NCBI GenBank assembly: GCA_026929865.2
Contig: CM049403.1
Location: forward strand, 28,609,501-28,673,500
DNA length: 64,000 nucleotides
Source: Hyperoplus lanceolatus
Lineage: Eukaryota; Chordata; Actinopteri; Uranoscopiformes; Ammodytidae
Reading direction: 5' to 3'
Made by a program: the position numbers and the translations under genes
Notes under the pieces: model-generated
Seen by the model: only the letters and a program-made list of their open reading frames with translations
Told to the model about the DNA's origin: nothing
Database searches by the model: none
Part shown: piece by piece, positions 1 through 44,700 of the stretch
How positions within the stretch are numbered: the stretch's first letter is position 1
Layout: every line of letters begins with the position of its first letter

Positions 1-80
1 ATTCTGTGGCTGGCTGGTTGAATAGCTCGATGATGGAATCACTGGTAGTGTGTATCTGCATGTGTGCATGTTTGATTGAA

Positions 81-104
81 AGAGAGAGAGAGAGAGAGAG
101 AGAG
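81..104. repeat. (AG)n microsatellite
   Basis: Twelve uninterrupted AG units in a col24a1 intron. Confidence 0.9.
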
Positions 105-984
105 ACCGAGAGCGCTTTGTGACTTATGTGAAGAGTTATGGCTTTTTTTGGTGACCTAGTTTTAAAGATGCTGTGTCTAGAATGTATTGGGATTTTTCAT
201 AACAGACTTAGAAATGAAAAAAAGTTCATAATTAGACTATAATCGCTTCCAAATTAAAAAGTTGTGGTTTATTTTATTGTCATAGAATGAGCCTTTCATA
301 TCTACATAGGAGTGGATTTTCGCCATATTGCACCACCATGTTCCTACTGACGCACAGACTGGACAAACTTAACAACCTTACTTCTCTCGATATAACACAC
401 GGCACCTTTAACTAGAATGGAACCACACTGGCCAGGACTCCCGGTTCACTGTGATGTTTCTTTCAACAAAGATTAAACTGCTTGTCTAATGAGGCTCTGT
501 TTCTGTTGAAAGAGCATTTCCAGTGATTAGTGTTTCCTGGCAAACCCCAACCACCTTAGTCTTTACACTGACTCTTTGTTATTGTGGTATTATCCCTTAA
601 TAGGTTATTACATGAAGAGAATGGACGCTTGAAAGTACTGTGATGAGAAGCACATCACACAGCTGTTCCTCTCTCTCTCTTTTTTTTTTTTTACTTCTCA
701 GTATTCTGGAGCGTTTTCTAAGACTTAATATGAAACACCATTCTACAAAACTGTCCTAATCCTTTCCAGTTACAGATGTAAGGTTTTACGGCAGTGTTTC
801 AATGCTGCTATGCTGTTGATCCACACTAGTCAGTCATTGTCAAAAAACAAAGGCTCAATAGTATGAATTATTCGTAAAATGATAACCACTTGTATTACCA
901 GCTTAGCATAATGCTATTACACAGTGAAAAGGTTTCTTGTCTAACTTTCTATACTTTTTGTTTTTCTTCCTGTTTTGATCTAAG

Positions 985-32321
<31,337 letters not shown>

Positions 32322-32570
32322 CACCAACTCCACTGTCCTGTAACACATTTGTATGAACTGCTAAAATGCAAGGCTGTTACAAAAGAAATGGCTTCCTACC
32401 AAAGAGTACGAGTGTCCTTCACAGTTTGTTCCTTGGAAACTGTTTAATGGGACCTGAGTAAAACTATTTCCAACAAGAGGCAGATCTACATGGAATAACT
32501 CAATGTCTGTGGTACTAAGGAACTGTATAACAATATTTAACAATAAATGTGTAAAGTATGTTTTGTCAAT
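32322..32570 (+). other. col24a1: col24a1 3' UTR (proximal)
   Basis: Follows the TGA. The first AATAAA hexamer is at 32542. Further AATAAA-type sequences near 33570-33605 could serve a longer form; the true end cannot be fixed from sequence. Confidence 0.6.
32542..32547 (+). terminator. Candidate poly(A) signal AATAAA of col24a1
   Basis: Canonical AATAAA 221 bp after the stop codon, followed about 20 bp on by a TG-rich stretch (TATGTTTTGTC) that could act as the downstream element. Confidence 0.6.
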
Positions 32571-34200
32571 AGTAAAACGGTGCTTAGGTTGGCTGTATTT
32601 GGGCCGATGTTACTCCCTAAACATGGGGTCGGACCTCACTAAGCAGCAGCCAATCAAAACCCCCTAAAACTCACACCTCCCTCTCATCCCTCATGACCCC
32701 CCACTAAACACACCCAGACCATCCTACGCAGAGGCCTAACCCGAAGGAGCGTTTCAGGCCTCCTACATAGGAGCACTGTCTAACTAAAAGGTTTTTTGAG
32801 TGCAATAGCATGTGGATAATGTGTGACTGCTTTTAAAATATTTCATTTTTCGATCAAAGGCTATATTTTACATTGTTTTCATGATATTGTTTGTCTTTGG
32901 TCCTGTCCAGTCGGACCAGTACATCTTGACAGATGGTGCTCTACCTCTTCCTGCTCATTTGCTTTCTAGAATAGTTGCTTATGTCAAGTCTTTTTTTTTT
33001 TTTTTTTTTGCCTTTGTGTTGTATGTACCGGTTACATCAAAATTTGTTATGTTCTATAAGTACTTATGTTGATTTGGTCATTTCTAATTTATGAACCATT
33101 TTTTTGATACACCACACATTGTTTTGTAGCGTTTCCTTCTCTGTGGTAGGTTCTTCAGGGCAAACCTATCATTGGTGCTGCAACAAAGAATGAGTCATCA
33201 GTGAGTTTTTACTTTTCCTGTGTATATATTGACAGCATACTGTATGTTTATTTATATCCTTTTTGTTTGTTTTTTGTTCACATTACTGTACCACAGTAAG
33301 TTATACTCTCAGAGAACTATTTGGTCAACCACAACTCAGTCTAAAGAAGTATTTATGATTAAAAAGGTGTGTTTGTGTGTTCACTCCTGTTACCATAAGG
33401 TTTCATTCTATTATTTTGGTTTATTCAGTGGTGTTTAGGTGGACTGGCAGCTACAGTAGGCCAGCGTCAGAATACACAGAAAACGCAGTCAACATACTCT
33501 TTAAGTTATATTACCTTGAACAAAGTGTAATTATATAAAGTCTGTGGAGGATAAGGTTGGATGCAAATGTGTAAATAATAAATAAGTTGACAAACAAATA
33601 AATGGAGCATTTTATCCACAAATGGTTGTGTACTTTTTTGAAAGTTATACAGTGTTGGGATCAACTTACTCTTCATTATCAACATAACAGGATCAGTAAT
33701 GTGACTTGACTTCATATAAACTGACACACGTAGTAGGCCTATCTCATAGTGACTCATAACATCAGAGTGAAATACCCCATTAAAAAGATTGTGGCACAGC
33801 GTATAAGTGTGATTGTGTCAAAGCATAATCAGGGTGTTTAAAGGTGTTGCTCTAAACAACACTAACCAAGTAGGCTACAATACAAATTGTATGGTACAAA
33901 TAAATGGTTTGTATTCTTGTAAAAGTCACATTGATGACTAGATTGCAAAACAGCTGTTTGACTGTATTTAGGCCACACATCTTGTGATATTATCAAGTTA
34001 TTTTTGTCTTCTGTCAAACGTGAGAACGTGAGACACGTTAATGTGAGAGACATTTGTAGATTACGGGTGACTTGAGTCACCAGCCATCGGATTTAAGACA
34101 TTTTGATAGAAAATAATGGTTAATTTTCTAGATTGGTTCATTCAATGCTTTTAGATATGTTTTAAGGATTTGTAGCAACGCTGTGTTAAAGTAAGGGATC
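32571..34200. other. Intergenic region col24a1-znhit6
   Basis: AT-rich with T runs (32991-33009) and no supportable ORF or RNA gene. It could hold a longer col24a1 3' UTR and distal znhit6 regulatory sequence. Confidence 0.6.
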
Positions 34201-34413
34201 TGAATACTTCTGTTAACTACTGTCACTAGCTCGGTGTGTTTACGCTGATTTCGCTGCAGAAAGTTGTAGTTTGGGTCCACCATCACCTGGAGGCGCCAAT
34301 GAGTAGATAACCTTCCCTACCGGAAGTCACTTGTCTCCACGTGCTGCCACAGGCGGAAGAGCGTTTGTTTTGATGCCTCTCGGTTTGATCCTCAACGTGT
34401 GTGTATCGTTCCC
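34201..34413 (+). promoter_or_regulatory. Likely znhit6 core promoter and 5' UTR
   Basis: The sequence turns GC-richer just before the first coding exon. It carries CCGGAAGT at 34320-34327, a consensus ETS/GABP site common in TATA-less housekeeping promoters. No TATA box is evident. The transcription start is not determined. Confidence 0.5.
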
Positions 34414-34532
34414 ATGAAGTGCTCCGTTATTTTACCGACAACAGACATAATGTCAACTGCTGAGAGCCAAGTGGCAAACAGCAGCGACGAAGAAGAGCAG
34501 AGAGTGACAAAAAGAAAGATTTCTCTCTCCAA
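34414..34532 (+). CDS. znhit6: znhit6 coding exon 1
   Basis: Two in-frame ATGs, at 34414 and 34450. The second gives [17 protein letters not shown] and may be the true start; the first adds 12 residues. Ends in phase 2 at donor GTAAGT. The acidic N-terminus is much shorter than the human one. Confidence 0.75.
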
Positions 34533-35842
34533 GTAAGTGTTTTTTTTTGTCTTTAATTTAGCAAGCCAGGAGCTAACTTAGCTTACTTGCTCGTGCCTAC
34601 TTCTTATGTCTTCTCGTGTCTCGGTTTGACTGTATAATTGTAAGTATATATAAATAGTTTATGTATTAGAGCCGCCAAAAGTTCTCAAAAAGTCTTAAAA
34701 AATATATCTTCTTGTTTCCGGGAAGTTGTATTCCCACCATGTTTTTTTGGGGGTCCATGACATGTCAAAGTTTGTTTCGGTTTAATTTGCCACACTTAAA
34801 TGCATCTTGCTAATACATGTGGTCTGCCCTGCAGCTGTGGTGTCTGTGCATCAGAAGAGGCCAAGTACAGATGTCCTGCCTGTTTTGCCCAATCATGCAG
34901 GTGAGATTATTGTGCAAGTAATGCAGTCATTTTACTGGCAAATGAAGAATCCCATTATGTTCATGCATCTCAAATGAATCAATAAAAAATAAGAACTTCA
35001 TTGGGTTAAAAAAAATAAATCTTTCAAATGCATTTAAAATCCAAAGACAGAATTTTAAATAAAACAAATATTTTGAAATTTAAAAACTAGTCATGTTTAT
35101 GTAAAATTGTCCCTATGCCAAAGTAACACATTCAGAATTGGTATTTGGTTTAATTCCAAGTAGTCAAATACAATGATTCTTATATCTAACGTGACTTAAG
35201 CTGTAGAAGCTCTATATGATGTCCCTGAAAAATTCACGTTAAACTGGAAATAATCAGCAAGTTTGAGGATTAAGTAACAATTAAAAACACAGTTTATGTT
35301 ATTACATGTAAAATGAAGAAGAACATTTCTACATATGTCTAGTCTGCAATACAATTTAAGGAAATGTTGCATCAACAAAAAAACAACACTTCTCTGTAGG
35401 AACACAGGCCAAATGCTTGGGGTGGGCTAAGAAATAGCAACCTCACAAGAGATATGGCAGTAACAGTATGTGCAGAGACAAACAGGAGAGAGAGAGAGAA
35501 TGACCACAGTGAAATGCAAAATAGATGTTTGTTGACTCTTGGACCCCACTCATAATAATAAATATTAAATATGAGCAATGTCAGCATCCATGGGCCTTCT
35601 GTCAGTACGCACAAAGCACACTATTTCACTTTTATAGAAATAGAAGAAGAAACGCCAAAGTGTTGTAAAACTCATATTACATGGGGGGGAAAAAGACATT
35701 GGCTAAGGCTCGAATTGATCTTCCCCAGGTGCTTACAAACCATCATCTCCTTGTGAGTCTGAAGTTATGTAACATGTGAGGTTAGATGAGGATGGATTGA
35801 CTACAGGAAAGAGGCATTCCCTTTGCGGTCTCAAATATTATA

Positions 35843-35879
<37 letters not shown>

Positions 35880-36657
35880 AACAACTGGCAATAGATAGTG
35901 GCAATAAAGCAGGCAGAAAGAGAAAAGTCCATCTAAATCTTTAATAGTTTAGTTAAATAACCACTACCTTGAGCAAAAAATGCTCTAGTTCGGTTTGTCT
36001 CGTATTATTAGAAAGTTATGATATGAGCATTATTTGACACGGGTTTCCCCCTATTTTTCAACCTTTATCATATCACAGAGTTTTTTTAATTTGAGTTCAT
36101 TTTCAGAAAAAACGATGTATTAAAAGCTTTATTTTGTTAAGATATTGTTAGTAAAATCCAACCCAAATATCTGCTTTTTTTATTAAAATGATGTGATGTA
36201 ATGAAATGTGTTCAACTGTAGCCTGCAGTTACGTACGTTTCATGTTTGGCTTATTGCCATTTTTTTCCTGACTGAACTTAATTTAATTCGCGGCCAGCAA
36301 CAACATGCCATCGGCAGTGGCAATGCTCCACGGCCTGTTCCTTTTGAATTCTGTGGATGCTGAAGCATTTACAGCTTAACCTCCACGTACTAAATGGCAT
36401 ATTGAAGGTCATACCTGAACATTTCATTAAGGTTTATCAAAGGGCGCCAGGGGATGTGCTTCCCCCTTTGTCTCATTGTTGCCTGTTGTTTTTGGGCATC
36501 ATTCAGCATTCCTTTTACATAGTTTCTACGGATACAGCCTTTGTCTGACCCCTGGCCAAATACCTGTCTCTCATCAAGCATCTCTAAATGTGTCCTTCGG
36601 TTCTTGGATTAAATCACAAGTTGGTTTCAGGTGAACATTATTTTGTTTGTAGCAACT

Positions 36658-36697
<40 letters not shown>

Positions 36698-36827
36698 TAA
36701 GTGTCTGCTTATTGAGATGTAATATAATGCAGATTGATAGATCGATCGATAGGTCAAATGAAAGAAAGATAAGATAGATAGCTAACTAGCTAGATATATA
36801 TATATATATATATAAAAAATAATAATA

Positions 36828-36894
<67 letters not shown>

Positions 36895-38512
36895 TATCTC
36901 ACAAAAGTGAGTCACCCCTCACATTTCTTCACATTTTCTTTATATCTTTCCATGGGACAACACTGAAGAAATGACACTTTGATACAAGTAAAGTTTCAGT
37001 GTACAGCTTGTATAACAGTGTAAATTTACTGTCCCCTCAAAATAACCGACACACGCCATTAATGTCTAAACGCTGCAACAAAAGTGAGTACACCCCTTAG
37101 AAAAATTTTACAAATTGGGCCCAAAGTGTCAATATTTTGCTTTGCCATCATATTTTCTAGCACTGCCTTAACCCTCTTGGGCATGTAGTTCACTAGAGCT
37201 TCACAGGTTGCAACTGGAACCCTCTTCCACCCATTTATGACAGCATCACAGAGCTGGTGGATATTAAAGACCTTGCGCTCCTCCACCTTCTGTTTGAGGA
37301 TGCCCCAAAGATGCTCAATAGGGTTTAGGTCTGGAGACATGCTTGGCCAGGCCATAACCTTTACCCTCAGCTTTTTAGCAAGCCACTGGTCGTCTTGGAG
37401 GTGTGTTTGGGGTCGTTATCATGTTGCAATACCACCCTGCGCCCAGTTTACGAAGGTTGAGTGCACGTGGTCAGCGTCGTACACAGAGGTTGGCTTTGGA
37501 AAATAGACGTATGAGTGCTGCCAGCATTGCTGAAGGGCTTGAAGGGGTCGGGGGTCAACCTGTCAGTGCTCAGACCATACGCCGCACTCTGCATCATACT
37601 GGTCTACATGGCTGTCATCCCAGAAGGAAGCCTATTCTAAAGATGATGCACAAGAAACCCCACAAAAAGTTTGCTGAAGACAAACAGACTACGGACATGG
37701 ATTACTGCAACCATGTCCTGTGGTCTGATGAGACCAAGATACATTTATTTGGTTCAGATGGTGTTAAGAGTGTGGAGCGGCAACCAGGTGAGGAGTACAA
37801 AGACAAGTGTGTCTTGCCTATAGTCAAGCATGGTGGTTGGAGTGTCATGGTCTGGGGCTGCATGAGTGCTGCCAGCACTGGGGATCTACAGTTCATTGAA
37901 TTCTAACATGTACTGTGACATACTGAAGCAGAGCATGATCCCCTCCCTTCATAAACTGGGCCGCAGGGCAGTACTGCAACATGATAACGACCCCAAACAC
38001 ACCTCCGAACGACCACTGGCTTGCTAAAGAAGCTGAGGGTAAAGGTTATGGACTGGCCAAGCATGTCTCCAGTCTTAAACCCTATTGAGCATCTTTGGGG
38101 CATCCTCAAACGGGAGATGGAGGAGCGCAAGGACTCTAATATCCACCAGCTCCTTGATGTCGTCATGAATGGGTAGAAGAGGGTTCCAGTGGCAACCTGT
38201 GAAGCTCTAGTGAACTACATGCCCAAGAGGGTTAAGGCAGTGCTAGAAAATAATGATGGCAAAACAAAATATTGAACTTTGGGCCAATTTGGACATCTTT
38301 TCTAAGGGGTGTACTCACTTTTGTTGCCAGCAGTTTAGACATTAATGGCTGTGTGTCGAGTTATTTTGAGGGGACAGTAAATTTACACTGTTATACAAGC
38401 TGTACACTGATTACTTTAATTGTATCAAAGTGTCATTTATTCAGTGTTGTCGCATGGAAAGATATAAAGAAAATGTGAAGAAATGTGAGGGGTGTACTCA
38501 CTTTGTGAGATA

Positions 38513-38581
<69 letters not shown>

Positions 38582-38681
38582 TATATATATATATATAAAA
38601 AGTAATATGTATGAATATGAATGTGAAAATTATGTATTATGTGTAATTGTGGAAGAATAATAATAAATAAATAAATAAATA

Positions 38682-38746
<65 letters not shown>

Positions 38747-41700
38747 TAGATTGATATATAGATAGATAGAAGTTTCCTTATTGACATCTACATGTTATGT
38801 AATGTAGATCGATTGATAGGTTGAATGAAATATATAGCTACATAGATAGTGGCATTAAGGACAATGTAATTGAATTTACATTCCTTTTTTTGTCACCAAT
38901 TTATATTTTTAATACCTTTGGCCTGACTTCTGTAACCGTACCTCTTCCTTTCCGAATTGTCATCACCTTCACTAAATCTTTCCAATCCAGCTTCCACAGT
39001 TCCACAGCCCTTTCAGAGCTGAAAGTTTGAGTTTATATTGGGAAGTAAGTGGAGCACACAGATACTGTGAGCTTATTTTGGTTCTGGGTTTTTGTCTGGG
39101 TAAGTAGCTAACGGATGTATGTCCACACACATATAAATTATGAAAGCATCATCTTGTTTTCTCTGGGTCCAACCAGGGATATTAAATCTTTCTGGAATGT
39201 TGATAATTTTTTTTTAAATAATCTGTAAATCTAGCCATTTTTATCCACCTGCAGCTGTAGTTATTTGTTTTGATTATTCAGGGGTTTTGCTTCTGTTTCA
39301 TAGTTGTTGGTCTCGGTTCATCAGATAAACAGTCCTTATGTAACATTTGGTACATGTTGTCTTCTATCTCTCTTTGTCCAGTTTTCATTTTTGCTTTGTC
39401 TGGACAAGCTTAAATGTCTCTAAACCAAATTCCATTGAAATAATTGAAGCGTTACCTAACAAATACATTTTTTTTCCAGCTTGCTGTGTGTGAAGAAACA
39501 TAAGGAGGATTCGGGGTGCAGTGGAGTCCGAAATAAAACAGCCTTTGTGACCCTCTCGCAGTTTGATGAAATGGCACTTCTCAACGGTGAACACCGTCTT
39601 TTACTGAATTTATCCCTTATCCTTTAATTCTGAATTTAGATTTTTAAGACAATATTGTTGACAGATTGTCACTTTAAATTGAAGTTTGAACTCACCCGCA
39701 ACTGATTGTTAGTTGCAAAAAAAGGGCTGTTACACAGGTTGTTTAATGGTGTTTTCTAAATGAGTGGTGTTATTAAAAAAAAAAATGCTACAAATTGTAT
39801 CTTAGACTACAGGTTTCTGGAGGATACAGGACGATTTTCTGATGCTGCCACCAGAGACAATCTTATCAAGACTCCTCGTTCCACTTTCAAGGTATGTCCT
39901 GGATTAATGGGATAAATTGCCTTTATTTTGGTAACTTTAACAGGACTAATATTGAGAATGTTTACTGTTAATTCTTCAATTGTCACAATTTTCACTTTCA
40001 GCTATGTTACATTTTGAGAAATAGTTGCAGCAAAATACTTTTTAAAAACAGTCTGAAAGCAAAAGGGAAATATGCATATGTTGGGTGTTTCAGTTGCATC
40101 TAAAAAAAAGTTTATATACATGTCACTCAGTGTGTTTACATGCAGACTCATAATCGGATAACTAAACAAATAAGACCTCAACAGGACTTTTAAACTGCAT
40201 GTTAACACCTTGACCGATCTACTTCGGACACAAATCGGCACAATAACGGACAAGAGAAGATACACCTAGATAATTTGTTCATTGTCGGCTTTCTCTCTGC
40301 ATGTATACAGGGATCGGATATCGCATATCGGACTTCTCGTTCTGTGCTTGTGTGCCTGTGCGTGATAGGCTACACCATGGGTTATTGACGGAAGGGAACC
40401 GGACGTGGCTCTAAAACCACTTGTTGAAAGCATGGTTGAAAGGGCTACAGCGCCACCTAGCATAGTGGAGACAGCCATGCATCGGACATTTATCCGATTT
40501 CTGAAAGGCCATGTATACTCAGACAAGTGACACGGTCCGTTCGAGTGTCTTGTTCGATATATGTGATAATCCAATCTAGTTGTGCCATGGAAACGCACTG
40601 ACTGATCCATTGTTATGTTGGATTAAATATCATGAATATACATAGCTCAGGAAAATCCAAAGGGGAAAATAATAATAGAAGAAACTTGGCTTTTCCATGG
40701 TAGAAACCAGAATCATCTAAATGAGCTTGTGTTGCTTCACTTGTAAAATGTGTGTTTATGTAATGGTTCAAACCACAGACATTCATTTATGTAAGATTCA
40801 TTGTCCCTGCCAGCGTTTACCTGTCCTGTTACCGCAAGACAACACAAGATATATTTAATAGCTTGGAGGAACTTGTGTTCTCTTTAGGGGATTTTTAAAG
40901 CTTGGCACATGAGTTTTGGGAATGCTGTAACCTCTTATTAGCCCTGTATAGCCCTATTTTATAAAAATATATTTTGTAGTGTCTTCCACTACAAGTCAGT
41001 CTGAATTCATAAAAGAGCTACTCGAGGGCCAGAAAGGAAAGGCTTATTAAATTTAGATGAGATCAGTAAGGAGAAGTTTAGGTAATTCTTAATTTAATTG
41101 TTAATGGAACTTGCACAGCCATATTTATTCATGCAGAACAGATGTTTAGTGTTTAGACTTGTTTGTTCTAAGAGAACATACTCCCCCCCCTCACTCTCTG
41201 TTTTGTTTTATGAAATTTGATGTGTTTGTGGGTTTCTATAAATATAAACTGTGCTGCTAAGCTACCAGTATTTTCCAGTGAAACTGATATATCATGAAAC
41301 TTTGGAAGTGTTGTGCATACTGTACGTTGGCCAGAAATGTTTGTTTATTTCATTATTAATTCATATTTTTTTATTCTCAAATCAACTGACTATTTGGTCT
41401 ATAAAATTTCAGTAAATGGGAAATGTTGTGATTACAATTTCCCTAAGCCCAAGTAAATATATTCAAACAGTTTATTTTGTCTGTGCAAAACATAAAGGTA
41501 ATTTGTTTATTATAATAAAAGATAAAGAACAAACCAAATATTCATATGTGATAAGCTGACCTTTGGGACTTTTTGCGAAAAAATTACAATGAATCAGGAA
41601 TTGCAATTGCTGCTGACAATTGTTTAATGGATCATCTAATTTCAACTCCAATATGAACTTTCTGTGCTTTTCTGTGTTCCAGGCAAAGAAGCTTGCAGCC

Positions 41701-44700
41701 AGCGCCAGGAAGATAAACATCACACTGAGGTTTCTCCCCGTCACCTTCACCAAGAGCAGAGAAAACTCCACCATCTTCCTTTTTAAGTAAGAAAAACATA
41801 AGTCACATACAGAAATTTTATTTTAACTTCAAACAGAATATTATTTCTGTAGTTTAACAAAACAAGACATATCAATACAGCACCATGAGTGTTGGGATTT
41901 TCCATCGGAGCTGCAGCGCTTAAAATCTTATCCAAAGTTTTTTGAGACCATTTGTGATTCGCTCTGTCTGAGTCAAAGACAGCACTTCACGGTTTTCTGC
42001 AGTTAAGTCATGTTTAGACTAGAGCAAACCTAGCTCCTGATTAGTGATGTTTGACTTTACCACAGGATGGCACTCTTGTTAAGCCCTAAGAGCAGTTGCA
42101 TCCAGTACTGGCTCTCTTTAAGGTTATCTACTGGCAGCATGGTGCGTGATGATGAGAGTCGATGGTCATGTACCAATTTACACATGTGTGATCTTATTTT
42201 ACCTGGGGCAAGTGAGGCGTTATTGACATCAGTGCACCAGTCTCTGATAGTTATGATGTTACTGATCCTTAACATGGAAGTGCATGTGTTCATTTGTGTA
42301 CTGCTAGGAAGTTGCAAACACCCTGTAACTGAACACCTCTGAAAGGGTCACCTTGTGAAAAGGATTGAAAAGCTGTAAAATACAACACAATTGCAAAGAC
42401 AATTTTGTGTAAAAGCTCAACTCATCTTAAAGGAGAAGTTCTTGATATTTTTCAGTTAATTTTAAGTGTTAAATCACTCTATATTAATACAGCAATCACT
42501 TAAACAGTATACACAGTTCATAACACAGGTCTCCCAGTCATTCAGCTTTGAAGTAATAGCCAGATAAAGTTGAGTATCTTGCACGTTTTTATACAATCAG
42601 GAGACAGAAAGCTATAAAGAGGCGGGTCTCTGTGCCCGGTTACGATGACTCGCTGCTCTCCATCAGGGCACTATCTGATGAAGACGGCTGCGGATTCGAG
42701 GGAGGGGACTGCTAACTACAGTTAGGAAGTTAGCTGCAAGGACCATTTCACTTACTTCTCCTTTAATTATGTGCAAACCAACCATCACCGAGCACCAATG
42801 CATTGCATCTCCATTACCCTAGTTAAACTACTGCACTACTAGAAAACTAAAAGTTAGTTATCCCATAGTTAAAGTGTGCTTCAAATACTATAAAAATATA
42901 GAAGAAACATAAGTCTCTCTTAAATAGACTTTTGGAAGGCATGTTTGATTAAAGTTGGAGCACTTTCAAAATTTATTTTAATGTCATTATGTCTAAAATT
43001 GCTCTATTCTCGTAGATTTATGTACGAATAGTTAATTTTGATAAAATGTATGGTCCTGAATGAGATGAGTTTAAGATGAATCTTCAGGCAAAGTTGGCTT
43101 AGACTCATCACCAACCCACTGCTCCTGAGATGTTGTTGACCTCAAATGAAAATTGTTTGCTTGTTTCCTCATTGTACAAAAAAAATCATATTATATTATT
43201 AATACATTATTTATATTACACCTATACACATGTAAAGGGTTGTTGATGTCGTTGAACTTTCCTTCATTGGTAATTTAATGATTTTTGGAGAAACAATTGT
43301 AGTGTAGTCATGTTTGCAGACTTGCAGGAAGTTGGAGACAGAAGATTATTTCTTCTTTTAGACTTTGTAAGTAACTATTTTGCATGGGCTCTGTTCTACT
43401 GGTGTTCTTGTCACGTCTTGCACGTTTTCTCCCTCTTTGGACAACCTTCTGCCAGTCATTTTTCCCATTTCTTTTGAGGCTTAGCCCTGCCACTCTAATC
43501 CCTCAGTGGAAGAATACAGAGGAGAGAATGAGGGGAAAATGCTTATTGAACTGCATGTTAAAGATTTACGAGTCTAAAATGCCCATGGACGGCATTAGGT
43601 GCCAATCAGGATTGCCACTAAAAGAATCCTTTGTCAGTCCCTCCAGCTGGTTTTATGTTTCACCACCCTATTTTCCATCCTTAAAGTCCACCACTCTGTC
43701 ATGTCTGTCTGTCTGTGGTGTTTTGCAAGCGATGAATTAAATGCTCACACCACATCTGTGGGAAAAGGAACATTATGTCAGGTTGTAGTAGCACACTCTG
43801 CCCACCCACCAACCCCCATACTCCCTCAGCCCCAACTCAACACCTGTTAGATGGTGACAGAAAGTAGTTCTGGATGTAGTAGTAGGATGAGACAAAAACA
43901 TTAAAGCTATAGTGCGTAACTTTTGATCAATGCATTTCGGTTACATCCAAGCCATCGGCAAACAAGTTGACACAAAGTTGATTAAGCCTATCAGCTCCAC
44001 TAAACTCTTTCTGCATTCCTCCGTATGGCAGCATTTACAAACTGGTTTTGCCACCCAACAATGGCGCAAGAGCTAAGAAACATCCCAAGAAGCGCCCTAA
44101 GAAATGTTTCAGTTTTATTCTACTGCTAAGAAATTCCTGCAGTGGAATGCATCGAATACATCCGTAATCACCAAAGGCTTACCGCATGTAGGTGCGCCGA
44201 CATTGTTGTTATAATTACTCGGAATTCCTCATGGTGGACTGGATACATAAGTTAAGCACTAGAGCTTTAATGATTTGTTATATAGGTTCAACAACTGGGA
44301 AATGTCCAAAACTGCAAAATGCTTTTGTTGCTTCATTATCCTTAGAAGAATATCTGGCCAGCTGCTCAGCCACATTTCTTTTGTTTAGTCTGGTCAGTTT
44401 CTCTGCGTCTCACTGTAAAGACTTTTCAACTAACTGCGAAAGTGTCCCCATTCACAGATCAGCAAACGGACACAAGGGATGGGATGGAAGGTATACAATA
44501 ACTTTTGTGGATTTGAGAGAGAATGTACCGAGTACATAATATAAAAAGCAGATGTGTGAGCCCGTGTGACTGCAGCTGGTTAGCGACATATTCATGCTAC
44601 GCACTCTCACTGCCAAAGAAGGATCATTACTGGCAGACGGCTGACTAGAGGGCTTTCATGCCTGGCGATGGTGTGTGTGTAAGTGTGAACCTTTGCGTGT

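Larger units (their letters stand above)
36892..38514 (+). mobile_element. Tc1-like transposon rearranged into a fold-back form
   Basis: Termini CAGTATCTCACAAAAGTGAG and its near complement at 38494-38514 sit in TA repeats. The outer arms (about 36892-37456 and 37944-38514) are inverted copies of each other and both include the transposase C-terminal coding region. Only the middle (37457-37943) is single copy. Normal Tc1 elements have much shorter inverted repeats. Confidence 0.85.

Noticed and set aside
43320-43366. Possible 47-nt znhit6 exon between exons 5 and 6 (TTTGCAG acceptor, GTAAGT donor)
   Set aside because: Joining 41786 directly to 52546 is in frame and gives ...[17 protein letters not shown], close to the spacing in human ZNHIT6. 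Adding 47 nt would break the frame into exon 6.
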